NCBI GenBank assembly: GCA_003248315.1
Contig: QKWM01000004.1
Location: 5,577,001 to 5,641,000, forward strand
Reading direction: 5' to 3'
DNA length: 64,000 nt
Source: Streptomyces sp. SW4
Lineage (GTDB): Bacteria > Actinomycetota > Actinomycetes > Streptomycetales > Streptomycetaceae
The translations under genes and the position numbers were made by a program. The notes below the pieces were generated by a model, which saw nothing but the letters and a program-made list of their open reading frames with translations, did no database searches and was not told where the DNA came from. Of this stretch, positions 37,761 through 47,353 are shown piece by piece. The first letter of the stretch is position 1. Each line of letters begins with the position of its first letter.

Positions 37761-38647
37761 TCAGGCCGCGAGGCGACGGGCGAACGCCAGGGAGTGCGCG
37801 AAGAGTTCCGTCACCTGGTCGTCGGGCAGCCCGTACCAGCCGTGGTCGGCGCGCGGCACCGTCCGCAGCTCGGCCGGCGCCCCGCCCGCTTGAGCGCCGA
37901 GGCGAGGGACCGGCTGTGCGAGCAGTCCACCATGGTGTCCTGCTCGCCGTGGACGAGAAGGAACGGCGGTGCGCCGGCGTGCACGTGGCTGAGCGGGCTG
38001 GCCGCACGGGCGCGTTCCGGCGCGGCGGCCGGGGCCGTGCCGAGCATGAGCGCCTCCGGTGTCGAGGCGTCCTCGGGGGTGAAGCGGCCCCGGGCGGTGG
38101 TGAGGTCGCTGGGCCCGTACCAGATCACGGCGCCGGCCGGCCGGGGCTCTGTGTGGGTGAGGGCGAGGAGGGAGGCGAGATGTCCGCCGGCGGACTCGCC
38201 CCAGACGATCGTTCTGCCGGTGTCGATGCCGAGTTCGGCGGAGCGCAGGGTGAGCCAGCGCAGGGCGGCGCGCAGATCGTCGAGGGGGGCGGGGAAGACG
38301 GCCTCGCCGCTGAGCCGGTAGTCGGCGCAGGCGACGGCGAGGCCCGCTGCCGCGATGCGCGCGAAGGGCCGGGGGGACCAGTGGCGGGTGGACATCCCCA
38401 GGTCGTCGCGCCGGCCCCGCCGCCAGGCGCCGCCGTGGACGAACAGCACCAGCGGAAGGGGCCCTGTGCGGCGAGCGCCGGGCAGCCAGAGGTCGAGCTC
38501 CAGAGGGCGGCCGCCCTCGTTCTCGGCGTAGGGGACGCCGCGCAGCTCGTGGACGCCGGGCTCGCTCGGGGCGGCGGGCGGCAGCGGAGCGTGGTCCGGA
38601 TGAGGGGCGGCGATCAGGTCCCGCAGCGAGGGCCGGGCCGCCGTCAT
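37761..38647 (-). CDS. Alpha/beta-hydrolase (carboxylesterase/BD-FAE type; frameshifted)
   Basis: About 295 aa. Oxyanion motif HGGAWRRG, nucleophile elbow GESAGGH, acid in VHGEQDTMVD and catalytic His in ADHGWYG give a complete triad. One base is lost near 37890. ATG 38647 overlaps the cupin stop (ATGA), so the pair is coupled. Likely a small-ester hydrolase acting in the cytoplasm on a product of, or partner to, the cupin enzyme. Confidence 0.82.
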
Positions 38648-39200
38648 CGGGTCCGCCACTGATGCTCCGGCAGAAACCGCACGTCGAACTGCTCGGGGAC
38701 GGTGCCGAACTTGTGGGGGCCGGGACGACGGGCCGGTGCGGCAGGCCGAGCTCCTCCGCGGGCTCGCCCAGGTTCTCGAAAAACCGCTCGAAGGTGCCGC
38801 CCGGGCCGGCGGCGACGCCGACGACCTGGCTGTGATGGCGCTCCATGCGGTAGGCGTGGCGGCAGTTCTTGGGGACGAAGCCGAAGTCGCCGGGGGTGAG
38901 CAGCTTCTCCTGCTGGTGGCCCTCGGTGTCCTCGACGAACAGCCGGACGGCGCCCTGGGTGATGTAGAAGACCTCGTGCGTGTCGGTGTGCAGGTGGGCC
39001 GGGATGATGTCGCCCTTGGGGCCTTCGACCGTGAAGAAGTTGAAGGTGTTCTCCGTCTGCTCGCCGCCGGCGTAGATGGTGATCAGATCGCCGAACAGAT
39101 GGGCGCGGTCCCCTTCCCCCTTCTCGATGAAGTACGGCTTGCCGGGCTCCGGGGGGATCCGCGACGCCTGTCGGTAGCGGGTGGCGTACTCGATGGTCAT
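38644..39200 (-). CDS. Cupin protein, quercetin 2,3-dioxygenase-like (frameshifted)
   Basis: About 185 aa. The cupin metal motif is IIPAHLHTDTHEVFYITQG (two His and a Glu) with a third His in PKNCRHAYRM. FFTVEGPKGD and FFENLGEPAEEL are characteristic of proteins annotated as quercetin 2,3-dioxygenase. Only one clear metal-binding cupin is seen, so the name is tentative. One base is lost near 38715. It faces a MarR gene, with a palindrome between. Confidence 0.72.
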
Positions 39201-39228
39201 GCCGTCTCCTCGGGTCGGTCACGGGGCT

Positions 39229-39247
39229 ATGTCAGGCACCCTGACAT
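39229..39247. promoter_or_regulatory. Probable MarR operator
   Basis: ATGTCAGG-CAC-CCTGACAT, a perfect 8-bp inverted repeat with a 3-bp spacer, lies between the divergent cupin/esterase pair and the MarR gene. Confidence 0.75.
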
Positions 39248-39304
39248 GAGAGGGTGGGAGAATTCAAGCGCTCGGCACGAGCCCGACCCCGTCGTGAGGA
39301 ACAG

Positions 39305-39747
39305 ATGCAGTCCACCCGCCGCAACCTCCCCAGCTCCTCGGCGAGGCCCGGCGCTGGTTCGAGGAAGGGCTGTCGGCCGCGATGGAGGCGACCGGAGCCG
39401 CACCGGTGTCGGCGACGCAGGCCCAGCTCTTCGCCGTACTGGACGACGAGGGCACCACGGTGTCCGAGCTGGCCCGGCGCATGGGCGTCACCCGGCAGAC
39501 CGCGCACCAGGCCGTGCACGGCCTGGTCGCCGCCGGACTGCTCGAACAGGTCCCGCACCCCGCGTCCGCCCGGCAGCGGCTGATCCGGCGCACCCCGGAA
39601 GGGGAGCGCGCGCACCGTCAGGCCGGCGTCGTTCTCGAACGGCTGGAGGAACAGCTCGCCGACCGCATCGGCCGCGAGGCGGTCGACGCGCTGCGGGCGG
39701 CGCTGGAGACGCCGTGGGGGAGCCCGCCCGCACCGGGCTCGCCCTGA
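39305..39747 (+). CDS. MarR-family transcriptional regulator (frameshifted)
   Basis: About 147 aa of a winged helix: WFEEGLSAAMEATGAAPVSA, QAQLFAVLDDEGTTVSELAR, RMGVTRQTAHQAVHGLVAAG (recognition helix), then wing and dimer helices (RQRLIRRTPEGERAHRQAG). One base is lost near 39340, just after the first ten residues. ATG 39305 follows GAGGAA. By position and operator it should control itself and the divergent cupin/esterase genes, with a phenolic ligand being usual for the family. Confidence 0.82.
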
Positions 39748-39794
39748 GGCCGGGTGCCGTCGGCCGGGTTCCGTACCGCGCCGGGGCCGGCGGA

Positions 39795-40753
39795 TCACAG
39801 GCCCAGCAGGCGCTCGGCGTTGAGGTGGCAGATCTTCGCGCGGTCGGGTTCGCTGATCGGGCGGTCTCGATGAAGCGGACGGCCTCGTGATTGCTCTCCA
39901 GGGGGTAGTCGGTGGAGAACATGATGCGGTCGGCGCCGAGGGCGAGCAGGCTGCCGAGCAGCGGAGCGTGGGCGCAGACCCCGCTGGTCGTGATCATGAC
40001 GTTGTCGCGGATGTAGTCCGAGGGGCGTGGCTTGGCCAGGCGGAGGCCGCGCTGGTCGAGGAAGTCCCATCGGCTGTCGAGCCGCCACAGGTGGCCGGGG
40101 AGCCCTTCGCCCATGTGGCCGAGGACGAGGGTGGCGCCGGGGAAGCGGTCGAAGACGCCGCCGAAGACGATGCGCAGGGCGTGGGTGGCGGTCTCCACAC
40201 CCCAGCTCCACATCGGACCGATCAGTTCCTCGTGCCCGCGCACGTTGTGCCACACGTCGTAGGAGCTGGCCGGGTGCAGGTAGATCGGCACACGGAGGGA
40301 CTCGGCGCACTCCCACACGGGCCGGAACCTGTCGGCGTCCAGGTACTCGCCGTGCGTGTGACCGTTGATCAGGGCACCGCGCAGACCGAGTTGGGTGACG
40401 GCTCGTTCCAGCTCGGCCGCGGCGCCCTCCGGGTCCTGCAGGGCCAGTGCGGCGAAGCCGGAGAAGCGCGTGGGGTGTTCGCGGGTGATCTCGGCGAGGA
40501 AGTCGTTGGCCTCGGCGGCCCGTCCGGCCGCCACGGCGGTGTCGGTCTCCGCCTGGATACCGGGGGCGGTCAGGGACAGAACTTCCATGTCGATACCGAG
40601 TTCGTCCATCTGCGGCAGCCGGACGTCGGTGAAGTCCAGCAGCCGCCGCATGGCGGCGTCCCACTGCGGCGGGTCGAACAGAGCCGCTGCGGGCAGGCTG
40701 TAGTGGCTGAGGGCGGCGGTCGTGAAGTGCTCTTCGATCGCGATCTTCTTCAT
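39795..40753 (-). CDS. Amidohydrolase family 2 protein, hydroxybenzoate decarboxylase-like (frameshifted at 3' end)
   Basis: About 320 aa: MKKIAIEEHFTTAALSHYSL at the start, a metal-binding His in LRVPIYLHPASSYDVW, the catalytic His in LVLGHMGEGLPGHLWRLDSR, and the Asp in DRIMFSTDYPLE. This is the ACMSD/gamma-resorcylate decarboxylase group, non-oxidative decarboxylases of aromatic acids. One base is lost near 39868. It is 46 bp after an aromatic-acid-type MFS gene and next to vanillate genes, which suits a (di)hydroxybenzoate substrate; hydrolase activity remains possible. Confidence 0.82.
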
Positions 40754-40798
40754 GGCGGGGGTTCTCCGGGTAGGAGTCACGGCTGCGAGGGGAGAGGT

Positions 40799-42154
40799 TC
40801 AGCCGGCTGTGGCGCTGCCGGCCGTGCCGAGGTCGGTGTCCGTCCGGCGCCGGACGGGCCGACCGAGCGGACCGGTGGGCACGGCGATCGCTGCGGCGGC
40901 CCCGACGGCGGCGCCGGCGGCGAAGAAGTAGAAGCTCCGTTCCAGGCCCGGACCGGAGTCGAGGATGCGCCCGCCGAGCGAGGGGCCGGCGATGGCGCCG
41001 AGCCGGCCGACGGCCAACGCCCACCCGACGGCCGGGACGCACAGGTCCGCCGGCATGCTGTCGATCAGGTAGGCGTTGACGAACGCCTGGCAGGCCAGCA
41101 GCCCGAAGCCGCACAGGAGAAGGCACAGGTACAGGACCCAGGTGGCCGGGCTCCGGCTCATCACGAGCAGGCCGGCGGCACCCGTGAGGAAGGCGCCGGT
41201 CACCACGCGCTTGGGGCCGAGCCGATCGGCGAGCACCCCTGCGGGCACCATGCCGACGCCCGCGCCGATCCACGACAGGCACGTCATGGTCAGGGCCGAG
41301 CCGATGGAGAAGCCGCCGGTCTGCATGAGCGTCGGCAGCCACGTGCTGAAGCCGAAGACCAGCAGCAGCCCGCAGAACGCCATCACCCAGAACAGCAGCG
41401 TCGTGACGACCAGCCGGCGGTGGAGCAGCGGGCCGAGCCCGAGGAACCGGTGCCCGGGCTCCGGTGCGGCGGGTGGTCGCGGGGCGGGCAGCCCGAACCG
41501 GGCAGCGGTGCGTGCGGCTTCGTCGGCACGGCCGGTGCGCCCCAGGTGCAGCGGGCTCTCGGGCAGGCGGAGGAAGGCCCACGGCACCACGGTGAGCAAA
41601 GCGGCCGCGCCGACGAGGTACAGCACCCGGAAGGAGACGTCCGGCAGCAGCCACGAGCCGAGGAGCGGTGCTCCGAGGGAGCCGACGCAGGAGCCGGCCA
41701 TGGTGAGGGCGATGTTGCGGGCCCGTACGTGCGGCGCGGACATCTCGCCCACGACGGCGGTGAGCGTGGGCAGTACCACGCCCAGGCCGATTCCGGCGAA
41801 GAGGCGGGACGCGGCGAACACGCCGGGCCCGTCGGCCAGGGCGGAGCCGAGCATGCACAGGGAGAAGACCGACAGGCCGCTCAGCAGCAGCCGGCGGGTG
41901 CCCACGCGCCGTCCTGCGGCCCCGGCGACGCCGGCGCCGATCAGCATGCCGACGGCGACGAACGAGCCGATGTCGCCTGCTTCTTCCCGGGACAGGTTCC
42001 AGCCGGGCTCGCGCAGGAGGGCCGGTACGGTGGCCCCGTACACGGACAGGTCGTAGCCCTCGAACATCGCGATGAGGGCGGCCATGAGGAGGAACGACCG
42101 GACGGTCGCGGGGCGTTGTGGGGCACGGCGTCCGGCAGACGGTTTCGCTGTCAT
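40799..42154 (-). CDS. MFS transporter, aromatic acid:H+ symporter (AAHS) family
   Basis: An intact 451-aa 12-helix facilitator. The helix 1 motif FEGYDLSVYGATVPALL and the conserved Asp (G-Y-D) are typical of AAHS carriers; RLFAGIGLGVVLPTLTAVVG and FGFSTWLPTLMQTGGFSIGS follow. It lies between the IclR regulator and the amidohydrolase, all on the minus strand with short gaps (79 and 45 bp), so it probably imports the acid that the amidohydrolase decarboxylates. Confidence 0.87.
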   Translation of the reverse strand: MTAKPSAGRRAPQRPATVRSFLLMAALIAMFEGYDLSVYGATVPALLREPGWNLSREEAGDIGSFVAVGMLIGAGVAGAAGRRVGTRRLLLSGLSVFSLCMLGSALADGPGVFAASRLFAGIGLGVVLPTLTAVVGEMSAPHVRARNIALTMAGSCVGSLGAPLLGSWLLPDVSFRVLYLVGAAALLTVVPWAFLRLPESPLHLGRTGRADEAARTAARFGLPAPRPPAAPEPGHRFLGLGPLLHRRLVVTTLLFWVMAFCGLLLVFGFSTWLPTLMQTGGFSIGSALTMTCLSWIGAGVGMVPAGVLADRLGPKRVVTGAFLTGAAGLLVMSRSPATWVLYLCLLLCGFGLLACQAFVNAYLIDSMPADLCVPAVGWALAVGRLGAIAGPSLGGRILDSGPGLERSFYFFAAGAAVGAAAAIAVPTGPLGRPVRRRTDTDLGTAGSATAG

Positions 42155-42233
42155 GAGGGCGGTTCCTCGGGTCTCGGGACCGGCGCGGGAGGAGGACGCG
42201 GGAAGCGTGTGCCCGGACCCGAGCGACGCGTCG

Positions 42234-43026
42234 TCACGGGGCCGGCTCGGAGCCGCCGAAGTCCGTTTCGATGCGGTCCCTGGCCTGGGTCAGGGCGTCG
42301 GTGATGGCCTGTTCGCGTCCGGCGAAGCGCTGGGTCGGGGTGGGCACACTGATGGCTGCGGTGCCCCATGCCGCGGTGCGGATGGCGACGCCCGCCGCGC
42401 AGATGCCGACGGTGTGCTCTTCACGGTCGAAGGCGACGCCCGTGCGGCGGATCTCGTCGAGCTCGCGGCGCAGAGCGGGGCGGGTGGTGAGGGTGTGCGG
42501 GGTCTCGGCGGTGAGCCGGTGCGGTACGGCGTGCTCGAGCGCGGTCGCCGGCAGGGCGGCGAGCAGTGCCTTGCCGGGGCGCAGCAGTGCAGGGGGAAGC
42601 CGGTGCCGACCGCGCTGACCGCGCGCAGCCGGCGGTCGGCGATGACCTGGTCGACGAAGACGACCTGATCGTTCTCGAGGATCGACAGGTCGACCGTTTC
42701 CTCGAGAAGGCGGGACAGATCCTCGAGATAGGGGCGCAGGTCGACGATCATCGCCGAGCGCACGGAAGCGGCCATGCGGGGGATCTCGGGACCCAGACGG
42801 TACCGCCCACGGGGCCGGCCACCGTCACCAGGCCTTCCGCCTCCAGGGCACCGAGGATGCGGTGGACCGTGGACTTGGCGAGGCCGATCCGCTCGACCAC
42901 CTCGGCCTGGGTGAGGCCGGACGGGGCCGCCCGGAGCAGGCGCAGCACCTCCGCCGCCCGTGCGATGACCTGGATACCGCCCGCACCGCCGCGCCCCGGC
43001 CCGGTGTGCTCGTCAACCGCCGTCAT
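42234..43026 (-). CDS. IclR-family transcriptional regulator (frameshifted)
   Basis: About 264 aa. Winged helix: IQVIARAAEVLRLLRAAPSG, LTQAEVVERIGLAKSTVHRI. Effector domain: MIVDLRPYLEDLSRLLEETV, DLSILENDQVVFVDQVIADR, APGKALLAALPATALE, GVAFDREEHTVGICAAGVAI. One-base losses near 42800 and 42590. The start ATG 43026 and stop 42234 are clear. It follows the terminator of the upstream catabolic block and heads the MFS/amidohydrolase group, and may regulate both. Confidence 0.83.
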
Positions 43027-43132
43027 GACGTCGTGCTCCCTTCGTACCGTGTCCCGGACAGCCTGCCGCATGGGACGGTCCGGGTGTCACGGCGTCCGTC
43101 AGCTCCCTTCTCCAGGTCTGAAGGATTCCTCC

Positions 43133-43161
43133 GGCACCCCCGGGCAGGGCCCGGGGGTGCC
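43133..43161 (-). terminator. Terminator after the beta-keto acid cleavage enzyme gene
   Basis: A 12-bp perfect stem (GGCACCCCCGGG / CCCGGGGGTGCC) with a 5-nt loop lies directly downstream of the gene ending at 43165, closing the five-gene block. Confidence 0.75.
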
Positions 43162-43164
43162 TTG

Positions 43165-43984
43165 TCAGGCCGTGCGGTCCGGCAGACCGAGGAGCTGCTC
43201 GGTCTCCTCGACTCCGGCGAGGGGCAGGTCCAGGTCGCGGGCGAGGGTGATCGCCCGGTCGACGAGGCAGCGGTTGCCGGGGGCGGGTTCGTCCTTGCGC
43301 AGGTGCAGGGTGTCCTCCAGCCCGCGCGGGCGTTGCCGCCGAGCGCCAGGCCCGTCGCGGTGAGCGGCAGGTTGTGCGGCCGATGGCGATGACCTGCCAG
43401 ATCGCACCCGGCGGCAGTCGGCGGACCATGGTGAGGAGGTTGTCGGCGGTGGCGGCCATGCCGCCGCGGACGCCGAGGACGAGGGAGAACTGCAGGGGTT
43501 CGGCGAGCAGTCCCTCCTGCCACAGGCGCAGACAGGCCTCCAGGTGCCCCGTGTCGTAGATCTCCAGCTCGGGTTTGATGCCGAGGTCGCGCATGCGGGC
43601 CGCGAGACGGCGCACCTTGTCCGGCGGATTGCGGAACTCGCCGTCGCCGAAGCTCATCGAGCAGGGGTTGAGGGTGGCCATGCGGGGCCGCAGCTCCACC
43701 AGCCGCTCGCGCTCCTCGAACGGCACGCCGAGCCCCACTCCGGTGGAGAGCTGGATCAGGACCGGGCACCGTTCGGCGATCAGGCCGATGGTCCGCCGCG
43801 CGATGTCCAGGTCGGCGGTCGGCCGCTGGTGCTCGTCGCGCAGATGGATGTGGGCGACCGAGGCGCCGGCCCGGTAGGCGTCGGCGACGGCCTCGGCGAT
43901 CTCCTCCGGGGAGGTCGGCAGGTGGGGGTTGTCGGCCTTGGTGGCGATCGGCCCGGTGGGTGCGACGGTGACGACGACGCCCAT
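43165..43984 (-). CDS. Beta-keto acid cleavage enzyme (BKACE; 3-keto-5-aminohexanoate cleavage family; frameshifted)
   Basis: About 275 aa of the DUF849/BKACE zinc barrel. Motifs: APTGPIATKADNPHLPTSPE, zinc-binding SVAHIHLRDE, NPCSMSFGDGEFRNPPDKVR, ELEIYDTGHLEACLRLW and the C-terminal VEETEQLLGLP. One-base losses near 43382 and 43325. Such enzymes combine a beta-keto acid with acetyl-CoA to give acetoacetate and a new CoA ester, so the operon should produce a 3-keto acid. The start is one base after the cupin stop. Confidence 0.87.
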
Positions 43985-43985
43985 G

Positions 43986-44342
43986 TCAGTCCTTCCCGGG
44001 CGGCAGGGCGATGGTGACGAGCACGGTGGCGGTCCGCTTGGAGCGGTTCTCCACCGAGCGGACCTGTCCCTTGGACAGGTGTACGGAGTCGTGGAGCCGC
44101 AGCGTCTCCTCACGGCCGTCGGCGGTGATCACGACCTCGCCGTCGAGGACCACGTACACCGTCTCCTCCACCGTGGGCGTCGCGTCCGCCGTTCCGCCGG
44201 GCAGGTAGTGGGACAGCCCGGTCCAGAACCGCGTGGTCGGGCCGGCTTCGTGGCCCTGCAGCCGTAGTGCGGCGACGCCGTGGTGCGACGGCGGCCGATA
44301 CGGCGGGGCCTGGTCGAGCCGGGTGACGCGTACCGGGCTCAC
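43986..44342 (-). CDS. Small cupin-domain protein
   Basis: An intact 118-aa single cupin: FWTGLSHYLPGGTADATPTV, EETVYVVLDGEVVITADGRE, LHDSVHLSKGQVRSVENRS. The first metal His pair is incomplete, with Glu/Thr where His-x-His would be expected, so it may be a binding protein or isomerase rather than a dioxygenase. GTG 44342 overlaps the cyclase stop by 4 bp (GTGA). Confidence 0.78.
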   Translation of the reverse strand: MSPVRVTRLDQAPPYRPPSHHGVAALRLQGHEAGPTTRFWTGLSHYLPGGTADATPTVEETVYVVLDGEVVITADGREETLRLHDSVHLSKGQVRSVENRSKRTATVLVTIALPPGKD

Positions 44343-45173
44343 GCGTGTTCACCCTTCTCGATCCGGTACGTGCCGACGGGGTCGACGATGGCCACCAGGC
44401 GCACGATGCAGCCGTCACCTCCGGTCCAGCGCCAGGGGAAGGCGGCGAAGGTGACCCGCTTGCCGGTGACCTTGTCCAGTTCGCCGCCGACGTTCTCGAA
44501 GCCGATGATCCCCTTCGACAGGATGGCACGGTGGCAGGGTTCCCACTCCGGGAAGTCGTCCAGGACCTTGCGTCCGGTTTCGGTCTCGTACTCCTCGCAG
44601 GCCCACGGCAGCAGGCCGTTCGGGGCGCCGGGGCCGTGCGGGCCGATGGCGGTGGCCAGTGGGTGGTCCAGCGCCTGGGTGTCGGTTCCCACCGCCTTGA
44701 CGCCCTTGGCGGCGAACCACTCGCCGGCCTCCTTGTAGAAGCCGGGCGAGTAGGCGTAGTAGTCGCTGTTGTCACCGTAGGTGTGGTGCCAGCCGGTGTT
44801 GACGACGACGATGTCCCGGGACGGATCTCGGGGTGGCGGCCTCCAGGTCGGCGGCGGTGACGACCTCCCACTTCTTCTTGGGGATCGACACGACGACGCC
44901 CGTGCCGAAGAAGGAGCTCAGCGGTATCTCGTCGAGCAGCGGGGTGTTCTCCACGACGTGGCCGGGGGCGTCGATGTGGGTGCCCGAGTGCATGACCGTG
45001 GTGACCTTCTGGGTGAGCACACGGGACTTGGACATGCTGTGCAGACGCTCGATCCTCACGTCCTCGAAGTACGGCCAGCACGGAGTTCCGTGCCCCCACG
45101 GGTGGGAGAGGTCGTAGAACTCCAGGCCCTGCTCGGCGGGGCCGAGCGGCCAGGTGAAGGGGGTGTCGGACAT
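44339..45173 (-). CDS. Cyclase family hydrolase (kynurenine formamidase/isatin hydrolase-like; frameshifted)
   Basis: About 277 aa. The metal motif HSGTHIDAPGH is diagnostic; FYDLSHPWGHGTPCWP precedes it and GDIVVVNTGWHHTYGDNSDY and VGTDTQALDHPL follow. One base is lost near 44825. Family members hydrolyse cyclic or N-acyl amides such as isatin or N-formylkynurenine using Mn/Zn. It is 18 bp after the dehydrogenase gene and coupled to the cupin. Confidence 0.83.
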
Positions 45174-45191
45174 GGTTCTTCGCCTTTCGTT

Positions 45192-46093
45192 TCAGCGGTG
45201 TGCGCAGGGGGGCCGTCCGGCGTCGCCGGTGCCGGCCGCGAGCTGCCGGGTGATGTGCCGGGCCAGGCGTGCGCCGGCCCGTTCGCGGCTGCCCTGCGGC
45301 CAGGTGAGGAAGCCCCGGCCGCTCTTGGCGCCCAGGTCGCCCGCCGCCACCAGCTCACGCAGCAGGGGGAAGGACCGGGCGAACGGTTCAGGTCGGGCAG
45401 GACCGCGTCGTGGATGGCCAGGGTGAGGTCGAGGCCGACGTAGTCGGCGTTCTCCAAGGGGCCCATGGCGGCCAGACGCAGGCCGATGGTGTTGCGGACC
45501 ACCGTCTCGACCGTCTCCGCGGTGCACACTCCGTCCGCGACCAGGGCCATGGCCTCGCGCCACAGGGCGTGCTGGAGACGGTTGCCGACGAATCCGGGTA
45601 CGTCGCGCTCGACGCGGACCGGCATCTTGCCGAGGGACGCCAGAAGAGCGATGACGCGCTCCATGGTCTCCTCGCCGGTGTGCTTCCCGCGGACGACCTC
45701 GACCACGGGGATCAGGCCGGGCGGATTCCACCAATGGGTGCCGACGACGCGCTCGGGGCGGGTGGTGCGTTCGGCGATGCTGCTCACCGGCAGCACGGAG
45801 GTGTTGCTGGCGAGCAGCGCGTCGGGCGACAGGCGGTCGAGCCGGGCGAACAGCTCCTGTTTGGCCGTCAGGTTCTCGGCGACGGCCTCGACGACGAGGC
45901 CGGCTCCCGCGACCGCTTCGGCGAGGTCGGTGCTGCCGTCGACGGCACCTTCGAGGTTCTGCAGGCTGCCCACCGCGCGGTGCAGGGTCCCGGCGTCGAG
46001 GTCGTGGAGACGGACCGGATGGCCCGCGCCCGCGAACACCTCGGCGATGCCCCGGCCCATCAGTCCCGCGCCGACGACGGCGACGGTCAGCAC
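45192..46093 (-). CDS. 3-hydroxyacyl-CoA dehydrogenase family protein (frameshifted)
   Basis: About 300 aa: VLTVAVVGAGLMGRGIAEVF (NAD-binding), SNTSVLPVSSIAERTTRPER, VVGTHWWNPPGLIPVVEVVR with catalytic His, and a C-terminal helical domain (VPGFVGNRLQHALWREAMAL, LGAKSGRGFLTWPQG). One base is lost near 45390. GTG 46093 overlaps the SDR stop by 7 bp. It would oxidise a 3-hydroxy acid or acyl-CoA to the 3-keto compound, the substrate class of the downstream cleavage enzyme. Confidence 0.86.
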
Positions 46094-46887
46094 GCGGTGT
46101 ACCCCCCGTCGAGGTACAGCACCTGTCCGGTGACGAACGAGGAGGCGTCGCTCAGCAGGTAGACCAGAGCTCCGGTGAAGTCCTCCGGTTCGGCCAGCCG
46201 GCCCAGCGGGATGCGGGCGAGCATGGCCTCGCGGGTCGCGGTGGCCTTCTCGTCCTTCTCGTACATCCAGGCGGTCAGTTCCGAGCGGAACACAGTGGGA
46301 GCCAGCACGTTCACCCGGATCCCGGAACCTCCCCACTCGGCGGCGAGACTGCGGCCGAGCAGGTCGACGGCGGCCTTGGAGGGGCAGTACGCGGAGTATC
46401 CGGCGGGGTGCCCCAGCCGGCCGCGGGTGGAGGACACCAGCACCACGCTGCCGCCGGCTCCGTGGCCGAGCATGTGCCGCCCCACCGCCTGGCACATGAG
46501 CCAGGAGCCGCGGACGTTGGCCGCCTGCACGGCGTCGAAGTCCTCGGCCTTCATCTCGGTGATCGGCGCGACGTGGTTCATGCCGGAGGCGACGAGCAGT
46601 CCGTGCACGTCACCGTAGGTCCTCACGGCGGCGGAGAGGATCGCCTCGGCGTCGTCCGGGGTGTCCGGCCTGCGCCGGACGGTCTCCACCGCGCCGGGGC
46701 CAGTCAGTTCCGCGACCAGCGCGTCCAGCTTGCCGGCGTTGCCGCCGGCGAGGGTGAGCCGGGCGCCCAGGGCGTTCAGGGCGCGTGCCGCCGCGCTGCC
46801 GAGGGCGCCGGTGGCGCCGGTGATGACGATCGAACGCCCCTCCACCGTGAAGCGGGAGAGAGGGGAAACAGCAGGAACGAGTGCCAC
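46087..46887 (-). CDS. Short-chain dehydrogenase/reductase (SDR)
   Basis: An intact 266-aa classical SDR: cofactor motif GATGALGSAAARAL, N-x-x-x... region GLLVASGMNH, catalytic Ser in VLVSSTRG, Y-x-x-x-K in YSAYCPSKAAVD and the tail DASSFVTGQVLYLDGGYTAC. First gene of the block; GTG 46887 follows AGGGGG. It probably oxidises an alcohol of the unknown substrate with NAD(P). Confidence 0.88.
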   Translation of the reverse strand: MALVPAVSPLSRFTVEGRSIVITGATGALGSAAARALNALGARLTLAGGNAGKLDALVAELTGPGAVETVRRRPDTPDDAEAILSAAVRTYGDVHGLLVASGMNHVAPITEMKAEDFDAVQAANVRGSWLMCQAVGRHMLGHGAGGSVVLVSSTRGRLGHPAGYSAYCPSKAAVDLLGRSLAAEWGGSGIRVNVLAPTVFRSELTAWMYEKDEKATATREAMLARIPLGRLAEPEDFTGALVYLLSDASSFVTGQVLYLDGGYTAC

Positions 46888-46894
46888 GAGAACC

Positions 46895-46945
46895 CCCTGG
46901 TTCCGTGATGCGAATCAATCGTGCCGGAATGCGGTTCAACGTAGG
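46895..46945 (-). promoter_or_regulatory. Promoter/operator candidate of the SDR-led operon
   Basis: On the minus strand TTGAAC (about 46935) precedes two direct repeats, CGCATTCCGG and CGCATCACGG, about 23 bp apart, just upstream of the SDR start. A plausible regulator site, unproven. The rest of 46945-47353 holds tandem repeats but no gene. Confidence 0.3.
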
Positions 46946-47062
46946 GGTCGCACACCACGCGGTCAATGGGTCGTGCGTCATCCGCTCCCCGTGCGGCTCG
47001 CCGCCGCCATGCGGCATCCGTCGCGTTCGGGTCCGCTCGGCGAGAAGGTATGCCGCGGTCCG

Positions 47063-47179
47063 GACGGGCCGAGGAAGGCCGGGGCGGACGGGCCGAGGAA
47101 GGCCGGGGCGGCCGGGGTGAAGAAGGCTGGTGCGGCCGGGTCGAGGGGGCGGTGCGGCCGGGTCGAGGGGGTCGGTGCG
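47063..47179. repeat. Intergenic tandem repeat of 22-24 bp, five units
   Basis: Units at 47063-47086, 47087-47110, 47111-47134, 47135-47156 and 47157-47179 share the core GACGGGCCGAGGAAGGCC or its variant GCCGGGTCGAGGGGG. The first two are identical. They lie between the SDR and TetR genes (46888-47353), where no gene is supported. Confidence 0.75.
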
Positions 47180-47353
47180 GGTGCGCCGACGTGCGGGGCC
47201 GCTCGAAGGGTACGTCCCGACTGCGGGCTGCCGAGGGGGCGCATTCCGGCTGAGACGCGTTGTGCCGCCGGCCGTCGGTCGGCCCGGGCCGCCGCGCCGC
47301 CGAGCGGACGTCAGGCCGGTGTGGATCCGGCCGGCTCCGGGGGTCGCCGGGTG

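Noticed and set aside
37761..39200. Cupin fused to esterase in one frame
   Set aside because: The cupin C-terminus (FDVRFLPEHQWRTR) and the esterase start overlap as ATGA in their proper frames; the fused reading loses the esterase motifs.
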